DNA from: Saccharibacillus sacchari DSM 19268
Lineage (GTDB): Bacteria; Bacillota; Bacilli; Paenibacillales; Paenibacillaceae
Reading direction: 5' to 3'
NCBI RefSeq assembly: GCF_000585395.1
Contig: NZ_KK073875.1
Coordinates: 1,983,995-2,047,994 of the forward strand
Length of the DNA: 64,000 bases
The notes beneath the pieces were generated by a model that saw nothing but the letters and a program-made list of their open reading frames with translations, did not search any database and was not told where the DNA came from. A program made the position numbers and the translations under genes. Below, piece after piece: positions 33,284 through 43,188 of this stretch. How positions within the stretch are numbered: position 1 is the stretch's first letter; each line of letters opens with the position of its first letter.

Positions 33284-36022
33284 TTGAGCTATAAGACAAG
33301 GCAGCTTTTGGGGTTCGGTTCCCTGTTCGCCATCATGCTGTTGATCTTGGCCGTGTCCGCTTCGTTTCTCTACTCGATCGATCGTTCCGTCAATATCGCG
33401 ATCGCCGAACGCTATGACAAGTTAAAAGCAGGCTCCGATCTGCGCAGCGCCTTCTACGCGCTCGACAGCGAGCTTGGTCGCTTGAGCGACGAGGATGATC
33501 CGGTAGAAATTCAGCAACGGCTCGACAAAATTGCCGAATATCGCCAACTATCGCTGGAGCGTCTGCTGATCGTGGAACGCTTTGACGTGAGCGAGCGAGG
33601 CATCGTTCGTTTGGCGGCGATCCGTACCGCTTACGACGGTTATTTGGATGCCGCTCAGCAAATGACCGCCGAAATTCTCGAAGACGCGCCTCAAGGAACC
33701 ATTGCCGAACCCAGCAGCAAAACCGAAGAGTTTCGGGCGCAGTTGGTCGAAAACCTGGACGCTTTTCAGACCGCACAGCAAAACGCGCTGAGCGAAGCCC
33801 GGGCCGACAGCGGCAACGCGGCGCGCACTATGCTGTGGAGCATGGCGATTTCGGCTCCTTTGCTCTTGGCCGCAGCAGCTATGCTGAGCCTTTGGACGAT
33901 TCGCAGCACGGCTCGCAGACTGCAGCATGTCAGCAATGTGATGCGCAGCGCGGACTTCAAGGAAAATGCGTCTTTGCCGCGCTTGGATGCCCGAATTCAA
34001 GACGAGATCGGCGATATCGAGGCTTCGTTTAATGCGATGGCCGCTTCGTTGGAACATCATAACCGTCAAGAGCGAGAAATGACGGCGAATCTTGAAGAAC
34101 ATACCTGGATTCAGACCACTTTGGCCGAATCCTTCGTACTGTATCAAAATATCAATTCCGTTGAACAATTGGCGTCGACGTTTCTGCAAAAGACGGTTCC
34201 GCTCAGCGGAGCGGCTTACGGCGTCTTCTATTTACGGGTCGGCGAAAAGGACTTGGTTCGAATCGCTTCCTTTTCCGATTATGCCGCAGAGGCCTCGATC
34301 GCCGCGTTCAAGATGGGCGAAGGGCTGGTCGGACGCGCTGCGACCAGCGGAGAATCTCTATTGATCGAGGATTTGCCGGAGCATTACTTGCGCGTCGCTT
34401 CGGGGTTGGGAGAAATGCCTCCTCGAAGCCTCCTTGTTGCCCCCGTTCATTTCGAACGTCGCGTCGAGGCCGTGGTAGAACTGGCTTCACAGCACGTCTT
34501 CACCTCCGCGCAGCGGAGATTAATCGAGCAGTTGGTCGGAACGCTCGGCATCGCGATCAGCGGAGTATCGGGCCGGATGGAAGTGGATCGATTGCTGCGG
34601 CAAACCCAGCAATCGGAAGAAGAACTCCAAAGTCAGACCGAAGAGCTTCAAGTTCAATCGGAAGAACTTCGTACCCAACAGGAAACGCTGCGCACGGTCA
34701 ACGACGGGCTGGAGCGTACAAACTTGCAGGTCGAAGAAAAAAACCGGCTGCTTGAGATCGCGCAGCGCGATCTGCTGCTCAGCGCCGAGTTCCAGTCGGA
34801 GTTCCTTGCCAATATGTCGCATGAACTGCGTACCCCGCTCAATAGCATCCTGATCCTGTCCCAACTTCTTTCGGAGAAGGAAGACGGCGTACTGACAGAT
34901 CAGGAACGGGAGTACGCGACGACGATCTACAGCTCGGGACACGATCTGCTCGGTCTGATCGATGACATCCTGGATCTGGCCAAAGCCGAATCCGGCAAGA
35001 TGGAGGTCACGATCGAAGCCTATAATCTGACGGAATTGCCGCAAGCGATGCAAAGTCTGTTCAACGAGGTTGCGAAGAAAAAAGATCTGGCGTTTGAAAT
35101 TACCACGGAACCCGGCTTGCCGAAGCTGATCTGGACCGACGGACGACGACTTCAGCAAATCGTGCAAAATCTGCTGTCTAACGCGATCAAGTTTACTTCC
35201 GAAGGCCAGGTGACTTTGCGTATTGCGTCAACTACCTTGCCAAGTTCGGAAGGTGGACGCAGCGGGATTCAGATCGAAGTGACGGATACCGGGATCGGGA
35301 TCGAGCCGGAGAAGCAAGAGTTGATCTTCGAAGCGTTCCGACAAGCGGACGGTTCGACAGAGCGGCGATTTGGCGGAACCGGTCTGGGTCTCTCCATCTG
35401 CCGCGAATTCTCTCGCTTATTGGGCGGGACGATCTTGCTGAATAGTACGCCTGGACAGGGAAGCTCCTTTACCGTTCTTTTGCCGACCGACCTCAGAAAC
35501 GCAACCCGGTCCGCAGCGGAATCGATTGAAGTTTCCGCCGAGCCGGTATCCTCGTCTCCGACGGAGGATCAGTCCGATTCGGAGAGCTTGGAGGAAATGT
35601 CCGCGATTCAATTGCCGCGGGAGCAGGAAGGAGATCATAAGATTTTCAAGGGCAGGCGTCTGTTGATCGTCGACGATGATGCGCGTAACATTTACGCCAT
35701 CACGGTCGCTCTGGAAAGCCGCGGAGCCGAGGTCGGCATTGCGGAAAACGGACGCGAAGCTTTGGAAATCCTGGCGCGCGATCCGGCTTACGATCTGGTA
35801 TTGATGGATATTATGATGCCGGTCATGGATGGGTATGAGGCCATGCGGTCGCTTAGGTCCCAGCCGATGTTCGCGGAGCTTCCGATCATCGTATTGACGG
35901 CAAAGGCGATGAAGGACGAGCGCGAACTGTGTCTGGAGGCCGGGGCATCGGACTATATCAGCAAGCCGTTGGATGTGGAAAAGTTGTTCTCGCTGCTGCG
36001 AGTGTGGTTGTCGCGGGAATAA
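33284..36022 (+). CDS. hybrid sensor histidine kinase with HAMP, GAF and receiver domains, 912 aa
   Basis: Begins at TTG after GGAGGAG. Domains in order: a helix (8-30), an extracytoplasmic helical sensor (about 35-180, of the CHASE3 or four-helix type), a second helix (184-206), HAMP (to about 265), GAF (290-425), a Glu/Gln-rich coiled coil (435-500), HisKA with the phosphoacceptor His in SHELRTPLN, HATPase ([25 protein letters not shown]), and a C-terminal receiver with DD, the phosphorylated Asp in LMDIMMP and the KP lysine. It can autophosphorylate and pass phosphate to its own receiver. The output partner is not encoded nearby. Confidence 0.9.
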   Translation: MSYKTRQLLGFGSLFAIMLLILAVSASFLYSIDRSVNIAIAERYDKLKAGSDLRSAFYALDSELGRLSDEDDPVEIQQRLDKIAEYRQLSLERLLIVERFDVSERGIVRLAAIRTAYDGYLDAAQQMTAEILEDAPQGTIAEPSSKTEEFRAQLVENLDAFQTAQQNALSEARADSGNAARTMLWSMAISAPLLLAAAAMLSLWTIRSTARRLQHVSNVMRSADFKENASLPRLDARIQDEIGDIEASFNAMAASLEHHNRQEREMTANLEEHTWIQTTLAESFVLYQNINSVEQLASTFLQKTVPLSGAAYGVFYLRVGEKDLVRIASFSDYAAEASIAAFKMGEGLVGRAATSGESLLIEDLPEHYLRVASGLGEMPPRSLLVAPVHFERRVEAVVELASQHVFTSAQRRLIEQLVGTLGIAISGVSGRMEVDRLLRQTQQSEEELQSQTEELQVQSEELRTQQETLRTVNDGLERTNLQVEEKNRLLEIAQRDLLLSAEFQSEFLANMSHELRTPLNSILILSQLLSEKEDGVLTDQEREYATTIYSSGHDLLGLIDDILDLAKAESGKMEVTIEAYNLTELPQAMQSLFNEVAKKKDLAFEITTEPGLPKLIWTDGRRLQQIVQNLLSNAIKFTSEGQVTLRIASTTLPSSEGGRSGIQIEVTDTGIGIEPEKQELIFEAFRQADGSTERRFGGTGLGLSICREFSRLLGGTILLNSTPGQGSSFTVLLPTDLRNATRSAAESIEVSAEPVSSSPTEDQSDSESLEEMSAIQLPREQEGDHKIFKGRRLLIVDDDARNIYAITVALESRGAEVGIAENGREALEILARDPAYDLVLMDIMMPVMDGYEAMRSLRSQPMFAELPIIVLTAKAMKDERELCLEAGASDYISKPLDVEKLFSLLRVWLSRE

Positions 36023-36300
36023 CGAAGTTCCTGTTCGTGGGGAAGCTTGGGCGGCGAAGAGATAAATTCGTTCAAGGCGCTGTTTCACGCAGAAAGCTTA
36101 CAGCTTTCCGCGTTCAAAGGCCAACATAAAGCTTGATGTTACCGCAGGTTTTCTTCGAAATCCTGTATTTCACTGAATTTCTCCCTTCGCCTATCGCTTC
36201 TGGAAATAACAGACTTCGTGTTTTTTTATAGGTTTAGGGAAGAAGAATACATATGTTCCAGACGTATGAAATACGCATCGTTTCATTTGCAAAAAGAAAA

Positions 36301-36348
36301 AAAGGCTTCGCCTTTCACTGGATTAGAGTGAGAGGCGAAGCCTTTTTT
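36301..36348. terminator. bidirectional terminator
   Basis: A long stem, AAAGGCTTCGCCTTTCAC against GTGAGAGGCGAAGCCTTT, with A-run before and T-run after. It separates the kinase gene from the convergent 36418-37017. The remainder of 36023-36417 shows no gene. Confidence 0.85.
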
Positions 36349-36417
36349 CGCGTGTACTTATTTGGTGCTCGTTCGCTTCGTCGCCGGATATGTAAGGTTT
36401 GGGATAGGAATATATCA

Positions 36418-37017
36418 TTAGACCCTGATATCGAGTCGGCGGTCGGGGTTGATGCTTTGCAAGTCGCGGCCGGCGCGGATCAGGCCGTAAAGGATGAGGA
36501 GCATGGCGATTAGGCTGACGCCGCCTGCGATAAGCAGGATGACGGGGAGGGCTCCGATGTCGAAATTAAGCAAAAATGGAGAGATCAGCATTAACGGGAC
36601 AACGGAGAATAGGTAGACGTACCAACTGCCGCGCATATGTTCGAACAGGCCGTTCTCGCCTCGGGATTTGGCTAGGCGGCTCGGGCCTTCGCATAAGGTG
36701 TAGACGAGAAGGAGCAAGGCGAACTCGCCCAAGACGCCCGAAATCCAGATTTCCCACCACGTTCCTTCCAGTAAGAGCGGCTGCTCGAACAAAGAGACAG
36801 ATTTTTCGGAAAAGGTAGCGGGGATCGAGATGATCGCTAACAGCGCGGCGAGCCAACGTCCGAAGCGAAATAAAGGAATAGGCTTGCTGATCCGGTGCAT
36901 GCCGTAAGCAATCAATAGATAGCCTACCGTATCGTTGAATACATCGAATGCGGAGAGGCGAATATCGACCAAGACGAGCAGCAATCCCCAGAATAAGTTT
37001 GCAAAAGCCGGCTTCAC
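36418..37017 (-). CDS. hypothetical membrane protein, 199 aa
   Basis: Five to six hydrophobic helices, starting at ANLFWGLLLVLVDIRLSAFD and ending in VILLIAGGVSLIAMLLILYG, with a short cytoplasmic tail. The early DIRLSAFDVFNDTVGYLLIAYG motif, in which a polar pair sits inside membrane segments, is seen in many uncharacterised Paenibacillaceae membrane proteins. It overlaps the preceding gene by four bases. Function unknown. Confidence 0.65.
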   Translation of the reverse strand: MKPAFANLFWGLLLVLVDIRLSAFDVFNDTVGYLLIAYGMHRISKPIPLFRFGRWLAALLAIISIPATFSEKSVSLFEQPLLLEGTWWEIWISGVLGEFALLLLVYTLCEGPSRLAKSRGENGLFEHMRGSWYVYLFSVVPLMLISPFLLNFDIGALPVILLIAGGVSLIAMLLILYGLIRAGRDLQSINPDRRLDIRV

Positions 37018-37919
37018 GGATGATCCCTCCTCTCTTCGACAAACTGCCGCACCTCGTCTTCGCTCGGATAAGGATCATACTGCACGACCATGGGGCGGGC
37101 TTCGACGGTTTCCTGCTTCGTCTCAACCTGAAAGCGCGGGAGCAAGCGGTACACCTTCGTCCAGTCGTGTGCGGTCGCATCTTGAAAACGATAGCGAACG
37201 GTCGCGTCCTCGCCGAGTTTCAACCCGATCGGAAATTCGACTTCGTTGATCGGCTTGCCGATAATCCTTTCGTCCTCCGGCCGTTCGAAATCCCATTCCC
37301 CGACTTCGCTCCCCTGACCCCAGTACAACTCCAGGCGATTGCCGAGCCTTGACGCATCATCGTAATCGACGCCTGCTATTTTCAAGTCTTCCTGAGCCAT
37401 AACCGTAGACTGGCCGCTTTGCGATTGCATAGCCGCATACTGAGCGGACAGCGGCTTATCGGTGCTATAAAGTCTCGGATAAAGCCGAATTTCCCCGATA
37501 TTTTCATTCAAGACGCTGCCATCCGTGTACATGGCCTCTACCTGCTCGATCACAATCGGTTCCTCGGCGTTCTCCCAATTTTCAAAATAAATTTCCGAAG
37601 CCGCTTCCTGATCCAAAAAGACTTCAAAGCGCGCCAACTCTTGATAACGGTAGGTATCGCGCCATGAAAGGCTTACCCTCGCTTCTTCAAGTCCGGGAAT
37701 TCGGATGCGTTCCACGCGATTGCCTGCCCCGCGATTTTCCAACACGTAGAGATAGAAGATTGCGCCGCTGCCGCTTTCCGCCTCAATGTAATGATCGAGA
37801 AAGATCGGCTTTTCCAATTGAGATTCCCGATAATAGGCAACGTTGAATAACCAACAAGCCGCTACGGCAACCGCCAAGCCGATAAATCCCCAATACGCCG
37901 TCCGATAATGTCGAAACAA
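37014..37919 (-). CDS. hypothetical membrane-anchored protein, 301 aa (TTG start)
   Basis: The TTG start is set by an AAGGAG six bases upstream. One N-terminal helix (AYWGFIGLAVAVAACWLFNV) anchors an extracytoplasmic beta-rich domain with no cysteines and many Glu/Asp/Tyr. No family recognised. The stop codon overlaps the ATG of 36418-37017, so the anchored domain and the multi-helix protein are probably partners. Confidence 0.65.
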   Translation of the reverse strand: MFRHYRTAYWGFIGLAVAVAACWLFNVAYYRESQLEKPIFLDHYIEAESGSGAIFYLYVLENRGAGNRVERIRIPGLEEARVSLSWRDTYRYQELARFEVFLDQEAASEIYFENWENAEEPIVIEQVEAMYTDGSVLNENIGEIRLYPRLYSTDKPLSAQYAAMQSQSGQSTVMAQEDLKIAGVDYDDASRLGNRLELYWGQGSEVGEWDFERPEDERIIGKPINEVEFPIGLKLGEDATVRYRFQDATAHDWTKVYRLLPRFQVETKQETVEARPMVVQYDPYPSEDEVRQFVEERRDHP

Positions 37920-38143
37920 AATCCGCTCCTTCCCGGAAGCCCGAACTCCCGCCTGCTTTCCCCATAAACGCCTTGATGCTTCGATTCGTTACGGCTCAAA
38001 TTCGAAGCCAGAACCGCTCTCCAACAGAATCAATCTTCAAATTTTCGTCAAATTCAAGGCATTTCTTCTAATCGTTCAACATTTGTGCTCACTAACTCGT
38101 TGCATTTTGCTTAAAAATATGGATAATAGGACTTAGATAAACG

Positions 38144-38158
38144 TGATAATGATTATCA
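38144..38158. promoter_or_regulatory. Fur box, TGATAATGATTATCA
   Basis: A perfect 7-1-7 inverted repeat identical to the Bacillus Fur operator consensus. It lies 41 bases before the ATG at 38200 and just downstream of a TTGCAT / TAATAG promoter, where bound Fur would block transcription when iron is plentiful. PerR and Zur boxes differ at the outer bases. Confidence 0.8.
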
Positions 38159-38199
38159 TTCCCCGTACGGTCATTTTATATTTAAAGGAGCACAATCGC

Positions 38200-38349
38200 A
38201 TGCAACCATCGACTTCCAGAGTAAACCTTACCCTTGACGACTATTTGGTTCTGCTAAATGTGGCCGTTCAGGCAGGCGACAAGAAATGGCAAAAAGAAAT
38301 TACGCGCAAGCTCGAACGAATCGCGCGTTTTGAAGCGGCGAAAGCCTAA
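38200..38349 (+). CDS. small Fur-regulated protein, 49 aa
   Basis: The start is the ATG of MQPSTSRVNLTL, with AAAGGAG nine bases before it. An in-frame GTG at 38143 lies inside the Fur box and is not the start. The peptide is helical and basic (LTLDDYLVLLNVAVQAGDKK, ITRKLERIARFEAAKA) with no membrane segment. A Fur box and a downstream terminator make it a single-gene iron-stress transcript. In Bacillus, small basic Fur-regulated proteins (FbpA, FbpB, FbpC) help the sRNA FsrA to spare iron. This sequence is not recognisably one of those, so an equivalent role is only a suggestion. Confidence 0.7.
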   Translation: MQPSTSRVNLTLDDYLVLLNVAVQAGDKKWQKEITRKLERIARFEAAKA

Positions 38350-38385
38350 TAGAGATTTTTTGAGCAACTTTCCGCTATACAACAT

Positions 38386-38424
38386 AAAAACCGGAACTCC
38401 TTTTCGGGAGCTTCCGGTTTTTTA
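38386..38424. terminator. bidirectional terminator
   Basis: Stem AAAACCGGAA-CTCC against GGAG-CTTCCGGTTTT with a T-run on either strand, serving the small Fur gene and the convergent lipoprotein gene. Confidence 0.85.
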
Positions 38425-38444
38425 TTTCCCGAATATGATGTGAT

Positions 38445-38969
38445 CTATTCAATCGCCCTATCCTCGCTCGAAGCCGCATGCACCTGAGCCGTTCCTTTAT
38501 CGCTAAATTCCACTTTCAGATTGCCGTAAGCCTTTTTCCCGATTAACTTGATCGTATTCTCGCCTTCTGGCAATTCAACCGTAATGACTCCCGCGCCGCT
38601 CTTCGCATCCGCCAATTTCACGACATCGCCGCCGGGCATCACATGCACCAGCTTGCATTTCCCGTTGTCGATCCCCAAATCCAAGTGAAAGGTTAATTGC
38701 GAATTCTCGGGTGCATCCACGGTCCACAACGTATGCTTGCCCGTAAACTGCTTGAAGCCGAGTTCCGTGCCTTCCGAATGCGCTTCTCCCTCGCGGAAAT
38801 TATAGCTGTAGCGATCTCCGCTTTGCGCAATCAACTCGTTGTTTCCGTAAATCTGCAATTGTCCCATCGTTTCGCGTACCGTCGTGCATCCCGTCAGCAT
38901 CACCATCCCGACGAGTCCGAGCATCAGCGCATTCCGTTTCGCCCGCTTGCGCCATTTACGTCTGAACAT
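38445..38969 (-). CDS. hypothetical lipoprotein, 174 aa
   Basis: Signal peptide of the lipoprotein type: a basic start (RRKWRKRAKR), a hydrophobic core and lipobox MLTGC. The mature part is about 145 residues, beta-rich (GDRYSYNFREGEAH, SQLTFHLDLGIDNGK, AGVITVELPEGENTIKLIG), compatible with a small Ig-like or jelly-roll domain. GGGGGCG precedes ATG. Function unknown. Confidence 0.7.
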   Translation of the reverse strand: MFRRKWRKRAKRNALMLGLVGMVMLTGCTTVRETMGQLQIYGNNELIAQSGDRYSYNFREGEAHSEGTELGFKQFTGKHTLWTVDAPENSQLTFHLDLGIDNGKCKLVHVMPGGDVVKLADAKSGAGVITVELPEGENTIKLIGKKAYGNLKVEFSDKGTAQVHAASSEDRAIE

Positions 38970-39066
38970 GACAAAGCGCCCCCTTATTGATGTGTGCCTA
39001 GTAGCTTAAGTCTACACCAACAAGAAAGCGCTTTAATGTGATTTTTCTCCGTTTTCAAAGACATTT

Positions 39067-40152
39067 TTAGCCGGTTGCCGAAGTCTGCGACGGTGCAGCG
39101 AGCACGGTCGGGTTCAATCCAAGCGACGCAAACTCATTCAAAAACTCGGCTCGCAGACGCGCTTTCTCTTCCGGGCGAAGAAAAGCGGCATCTATGCCAT
39201 TCAGGATCAGCGTTCCGATCTCCGATATCGTGAACCCGAACTTTTCGATCAATACGCCATACTCCTTCGCCAGCGACGTGTCGGATACAGTCAAATTATC
39301 GGTATTGATCGTCAGCTTAAGTCCTGCGTCGAAATATTCGCGAATCGGATAGACCTCCCAGCTGTCCATCGCCTTTGTCTGATAATTGCTGATCGGGCAC
39401 ATCTCCAGTACGATTCCTCGGGCATGCACCAGCTCCAGCACCTTCATGTCCTCGCGCAAGCGTACGCCATGGCCGATTCGCGTCGCGCCCAGACGCGTGA
39501 CCGCTTCGTATACATTTTCCGCGCCGCCCGCTTCGCCCGCATGAATCGTCACCGGCATGTCCAATAGTTGTGCATATTCGAACACGGCCCGATGCAAATG
39601 CGCAGGGAACGCCGCTTCCGGCCCTGCCAGATCAACGGCAACCAGCCCTTGATTTTTAAAAGCTGCGGCAGCCGAAATCACTTCCATGTTCCGGTGCGGA
39701 GAGTGATGACGTAAGCAAGCCGCGATCCCGCGTGCCGTAACGCCGAACTCCGCCTCCCCGCGACGCAATCCGCGCAGCACCGCATCAATAACCTCTTCGC
39801 AGCTCAACCCTTCCGAACGATGCAGTTGGGGACCGAAACGAACCTCGATATATCGGCAATTCTGCTCGGCCGCCTGCTCAACAAGCTCGTACGCGATACG
39901 CTCCAGCACATGCTCTTGATGCAAGAAACCTTCCACGAAATCGAACTTTTCCAAATATTCCAGCAAACTCCGGCATTCTTCCGTTACTTTCATGAAAGGT
40001 ACAAGCTCTTCAGCGCTCGGCGCAGGCAGCTTTATACCTTGTTCGGCAGCAATCTCCCACAACGTCGATTCCCGAATACTTCCATCCAAATGCAGGTGCA
40101 GATCGACTTTCGGCAGCTTGTGCAACAGCTCCGGCAAACGTTGTTCCAGCAT
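39067..40152 (-). CDS. add: adenosine deaminase, 361 aa
   Basis: Converts adenosine (and deoxyadenosine) to inosine in purine salvage. The start is the ATG of MLEQRLPELL after GGGGAGG; the longer ORF adds 17 unsupported residues. Zinc and catalytic residues of the amidohydrolase barrel are present: the HLHLDGS metal pair near the N-terminus, TIHAGEAGG with zinc His and catalytic Glu region, RIGHGVRL, and the NTDN motif with the last zinc Asp (many family members read NTDDP). Length is normal. The neighbours are unrelated. Confidence 0.9.
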   Translation of the reverse strand: MLEQRLPELLHKLPKVDLHLHLDGSIRESTLWEIAAEQGIKLPAPSAEELVPFMKVTEECRSLLEYLEKFDFVEGFLHQEHVLERIAYELVEQAAEQNCRYIEVRFGPQLHRSEGLSCEEVIDAVLRGLRRGEAEFGVTARGIAACLRHHSPHRNMEVISAAAAFKNQGLVAVDLAGPEAAFPAHLHRAVFEYAQLLDMPVTIHAGEAGGAENVYEAVTRLGATRIGHGVRLREDMKVLELVHARGIVLEMCPISNYQTKAMDSWEVYPIREYFDAGLKLTINTDNLTVSDTSLAKEYGVLIEKFGFTISEIGTLILNGIDAAFLRPEEKARLRAEFLNEFASLGLNPTVLAAPSQTSATG

Positions 40153-40293
40153 AAAACTTCCTCCCCTTCGCGCCAATGGCGTTTTTTGATTTCGCAAATC
40201 CATGTATGGATATTGTCAAGTTTTATACCATAACCAACCTAACATCGGCAAATTAAAATTTTTTATACCCAAACATCATCCCTCCCCCAAAGT

Positions 40294-40505
40294 AAATTAG
40301 AGGATCAATAAAGTCCAACGTAGCTGGAAGCGAGAAGACGGAGAGAGAAATTCAGTGTAGGAGCGATAGCGTTCGCCTTTGAAATCGAGAAAAAACCAAC
40401 CAAAGTTTAAATCCATTTTCTCGATTTCAACACGCGACCGAAACGAATTTCTCTCGCAGTCTTCTCGCTTCCCCGCGCCAACGCGACTTTATCGCCCTCT
40501 AATTT
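40294..40505. repeat. 212-bp imperfect hairpin element (MITE-like)
   Basis: The two arms, each about 90 bases, start and end in AAATTAGAGG and CCCTCTAATTT and pair along most of their length (GGAAGCGAGAAGAC, GAGAGAAATTC, TTGAAATCGAGAAAA and complements), with a 17-base centre. No ORF. Such long hairpins are typical of non-autonomous transposable elements. The remaining 40204-40293 holds nothing recognised. Confidence 0.6.
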
Positions 40506-40516
40506 TTGCCCAATTA

Positions 40517-40585
40517 ACAAAAAAACGTATCCGCCAGCCCGTTGATCTGTTCAACTTCCCAGATCAACGCACCTCGCGGATACGC
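40517..40585 (-). terminator. terminator of the DUF420 gene
   Basis: A two-segment stem (CGTATCCGC with GCGGATACG, then GTTGATCTG with CAGATCAAC) followed by seven T on the minus strand. Confidence 0.85.
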
Positions 40586-40618
40586 TTATGTTGCCTCCAT
40601 CGATCAGATGGGTAAAAC

Positions 40619-41182
40619 TCAGTAATACGGAGCCATGAACAGATACACGATAACGCCCGTAGAACTTACGTACAGCCAGATCGGCATCGTCCAACGAGCA
40701 ATTTTGCGGTGCTTCGCCACTTGCATCGTCCAGCCGAATACCAGCGTGAACAGAGCCAACGGCACGATTAGCGCTGCCAGAATGCTGTGCGAGATCAGAA
40801 TGAAGAAGTAAATCGGACGCAGAATGCCTTCTCCGCCGAACTTCGTCGTCTCCGGCGAGATGTAGTGGAACGTCAGATACGAGACAAGGAACAGCAGCGT
40901 CGAAACAAAAGCCGCTACGATAAAGGCCTTGTGTACGGGAACGTTCTTGCGGATGATCGCAATCAAGGCGCAGACCAAGAAAATAAACGTAAAGCTGTTA
41001 AAGATGGCGTTCAACCGCGGGAAGATCGTGAGATCGAAATGCACGCTGCCCTGATAGCCGATCGGAGAGAAGAACAACAACAGGATGATGATGTTCGCAA
41101 CGATAGAAACGGTAATAATCAGCCCGGCAAAGTTGCGATTCGTGGTCGGACGGTAATTCTCGTTTTCGTTGGGTGAGCTCAT
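40619..41182 (-). CDS. DUF420 membrane protein (YozB-like), 187 aa
   Basis: Five membrane helices with the conserved polar residues of the DUF420 family, including LNAIFNSFTFIFL, VPVHKAFIVAAF, HYISPET and the ILISHSILAALIVPL helix with its His. Family members such as Bacillus YozB are often near cytochrome oxidase assembly genes and are thought to have a role in respiratory complexes. AAGGAG is nine bases before ATG. It stands alone between two terminators here. Confidence 0.85.
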   Translation of the reverse strand: MSSPNENENYRPTTNRNFAGLIITVSIVANIIILLLFFSPIGYQGSVHFDLTIFPRLNAIFNSFTFIFLVCALIAIIRKNVPVHKAFIVAAFVSTLLFLVSYLTFHYISPETTKFGGEGILRPIYFFILISHSILAALIVPLALFTLVFGWTMQVAKHRKIARWTMPIWLYVSSTGVIVYLFMAPYY

Positions 41183-41354
41183 AAAGGGCGTATTCTCCTT
41201 AAATTTTGTCGTTAACTATTATATCGCGCCAAAGCTTTGATGTTAAGTGACAACAATTTGAAATATTTACGCCGAAAGAAAGACGTCAACTTTTTACTTC
41301 GCAAGTTGAAAATGGTAAGGTTATAAGTATCGCACAAGTCGAAAGGGGATCATC

Positions 41355-42314
41355 ATGTACTCGGCAAAAAGAAACCGCAATCGGCATTACCTCGCTAACA
41401 CGCTCAAAATCAGCGCCTTATCGCTGTTGCTGTTCTCGGCAGCCTGCACGGCGGACAGCGCAACGACCGACACCGAAAAAGAAGCCAAACCGTCCGGCGA
41501 AACGACGCAAACGGCCGCTTCGGTCTACGATCTCGCTGTAAAAGAAGCTCAAGCGCTAGAGAGTTATGCCATCGAATCGAAAACAAGCTACACGGTTGAA
41601 CAACCTGCCGCGGAAGGCGCGGAAGCACCCGACCCGACAGAGACCGCTATCGATATCACGGGCGACGTGATCGCCAAGCCGGAAGTCCAATACGGACTGA
41701 AGATCGATACGCTATCCCAAGGCCAACAAGGCTCGACCGAATTGTATGCAGCCGGTAACGAACTACATACCAAAAGCAACGACGGCGCATGGAAGACGCA
41801 AAATCTTGAAGAAGCAGGCGAAGACGTGTCGATCACGACCGAAATCCTCGATCCGGCTCCGTTGCTCGAAGAGCTCGAGTCTTACAAGGATAGCCTCAAG
41901 CTGACCGAAGACGATAATGCCTACATGCTGAGCCTTGAAGCAAGCGGCGAAGAAGCCGGCAAGCTGATCCAAGCTTCCCTGGCACGCCAAATGGGCGATT
42001 CCGCCCAAGCCGACCAGCTGTCCGCTTTACTGCAAAGCGGCTCCGAAGGCAGCGTCAGCTACAGCCTGATGATCGACAAGTCCACCAACCAACTGACCTC
42101 GTCCAGCGTCAAGCTTGATACGACGCTTCAAGTGTCCGAACAGTCCCTGCACATCGTAGCCAATACGGACGGCACCTACTCCAAGCAAAACGAAGTAGGC
42201 GAAATCGCCGTCCCGGCCGAAGCCACCTCGGGCGGCGCAGCCACGGAAACCGATGCAGGCACCGACGCTTCCGAAGAACCGACAGATACGGAAACGGATA
42301 CTTCCGGCGAATAA
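41355..42314 (+). CDS. DUF6612-type lipoprotein, 319 aa
   Basis: A lipoprotein signal with lipobox FSAAC at about residue 31. The mature protein resembles the LolA/LppX-like fold of small Gram-positive lipoproteins: AVKEAQALESYAIESKTSYT opening, IDITGDVIAKPEVQYG, TELYAAGNELHTKSNDGAWKTQ, and a late TNQLTSSSVKLDTTLQ strand. The last 30 residues are acidic Thr/Asp/Glu low complexity. It may bind a lipid or cell-wall ligand. AAAGGGG precedes ATG and a strong terminator follows. Confidence 0.7.
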   Translation: MYSAKRNRNRHYLANTLKISALSLLLFSAACTADSATTDTEKEAKPSGETTQTAASVYDLAVKEAQALESYAIESKTSYTVEQPAAEGAEAPDPTETAIDITGDVIAKPEVQYGLKIDTLSQGQQGSTELYAAGNELHTKSNDGAWKTQNLEEAGEDVSITTEILDPAPLLEELESYKDSLKLTEDDNAYMLSLEASGEEAGKLIQASLARQMGDSAQADQLSALLQSGSEGSVSYSLMIDKSTNQLTSSSVKLDTTLQVSEQSLHIVANTDGTYSKQNEVGEIAVPAEATSGGAATETDAGTDASEEPTDTETDTSGE

Positions 42315-42326
42315 TAAATACAGGCA

Positions 42327-42372
42327 AAGAAGCCCTTTCCCATTCGGAAAAGGGCTTCTTCTCTTTTTCTTT
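42327..42372 (+). terminator. terminator after the lipoprotein gene
   Basis: Stem AAGAAGCCCTTTTCC type with loop CATTC, followed by CTTCTTCTCTTTTTCT. Confidence 0.85.
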
Positions 42373-42469
42373 TTCTTTCTCTCCTAAAAAAACCTGAAGC
42401 TGCGCGCGGAGGAGAAAATTCAGCTTCATTCGCCTTTGAACCCGGAAAGCTTCTCCCCCGAAATCCCGT

Positions 42470-43123
42470 CTAGCGGCTTTCCGGGTGAGACAGCGGATGC
42501 AGCGAATTTTCCCCGCAGCCCTCCAACTTCACCTGAACACCCACCATCGTCAACACGCCCTTATGCGGTTCGTACGCAATCTGCCGCTCGCGGCTTCGTA
42601 CAAACGTACCGTCTTTGCCGCGACCGCCCGCATCATGCACGAGCAAGAATGCTGTTCCGTCGTCCTCGATCCGGTAACCGCAGCCTACCGTCCAATGATA
42701 ATCAAACGCAGGCCGTTGGCCCCACCAACGAAAAGAAAACCATTTGTCGAACTTTACGGCCACCAGGCGCCCTGCATCAATCTCCGCGCAATAGGCTTCG
42801 AATCCGCTAAGCCGCCGGGTTGCTGCGCGCCCCGGCAATCCGCTGTCTCGCAACCGCTTGTTCAGCAACCTCCGCAACGCGAACGCAAGCACCGGAGCCG
42901 GCATGCCAAGCGGCGTTCCGCCGCTAAATGCGTAGATATCGTTTACCGCTTGCACCGGATCGGCAGGCAGCCGGCCGAACGGCTTCCCGCTTTTTCGGGC
43001 TAACCGTTCTTCCCAAAAGCCGACGATCCCCGCGATAGCGGCCGGACCGCATGCAGAAGAGGGAGACCGAATGCCGGTCTCCCATTGAGTGTACGGATAG
43101 AAAGACAATCTGTTCTGCCGCAT
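42470..43123 (-). CDS. papain-like (C39-type) peptidase-like protein, 217 aa
   Basis: The N-terminal SACGPAAIAGIVGFW has the Cys and following small residues of C39-like cysteine peptidases. A His lies in FDYHWTVGCGYR, followed by the LLVHDAGGRG loop that usually holds the catalytic Asp. No signal peptide is present, so it would act in the cytoplasm or by an unusual route. AGGAGG precedes ATG. A 10-bp hairpin (43147-43169) lies between it and the ohr gene upstream. The assignment rests on these two motifs only. Confidence 0.55.
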   Translation of the reverse strand: MRQNRLSFYPYTQWETGIRSPSSACGPAAIAGIVGFWEERLARKSGKPFGRLPADPVQAVNDIYAFSGGTPLGMPAPVLAFALRRLLNKRLRDSGLPGRAATRRLSGFEAYCAEIDAGRLVAVKFDKWFSFRWWGQRPAFDYHWTVGCGYRIEDDGTAFLLVHDAGGRGKDGTFVRSRERQIAYEPHKGVLTMVGVQVKLEGCGENSLHPLSHPESR

Positions 43124-43188
43124 GTCTCGTCCTCCTGCTGCTATTGCGTCCTTCGCTTCGCAAGCGAAGGATTTCCGATCCTTTTATA

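Noticed and set aside
38143-38199. Upstream GTG start for the small Fur-regulated gene
   Set aside because: The GTG lies inside the Fur box and has no SD; the ATG at 38200 has a good one.
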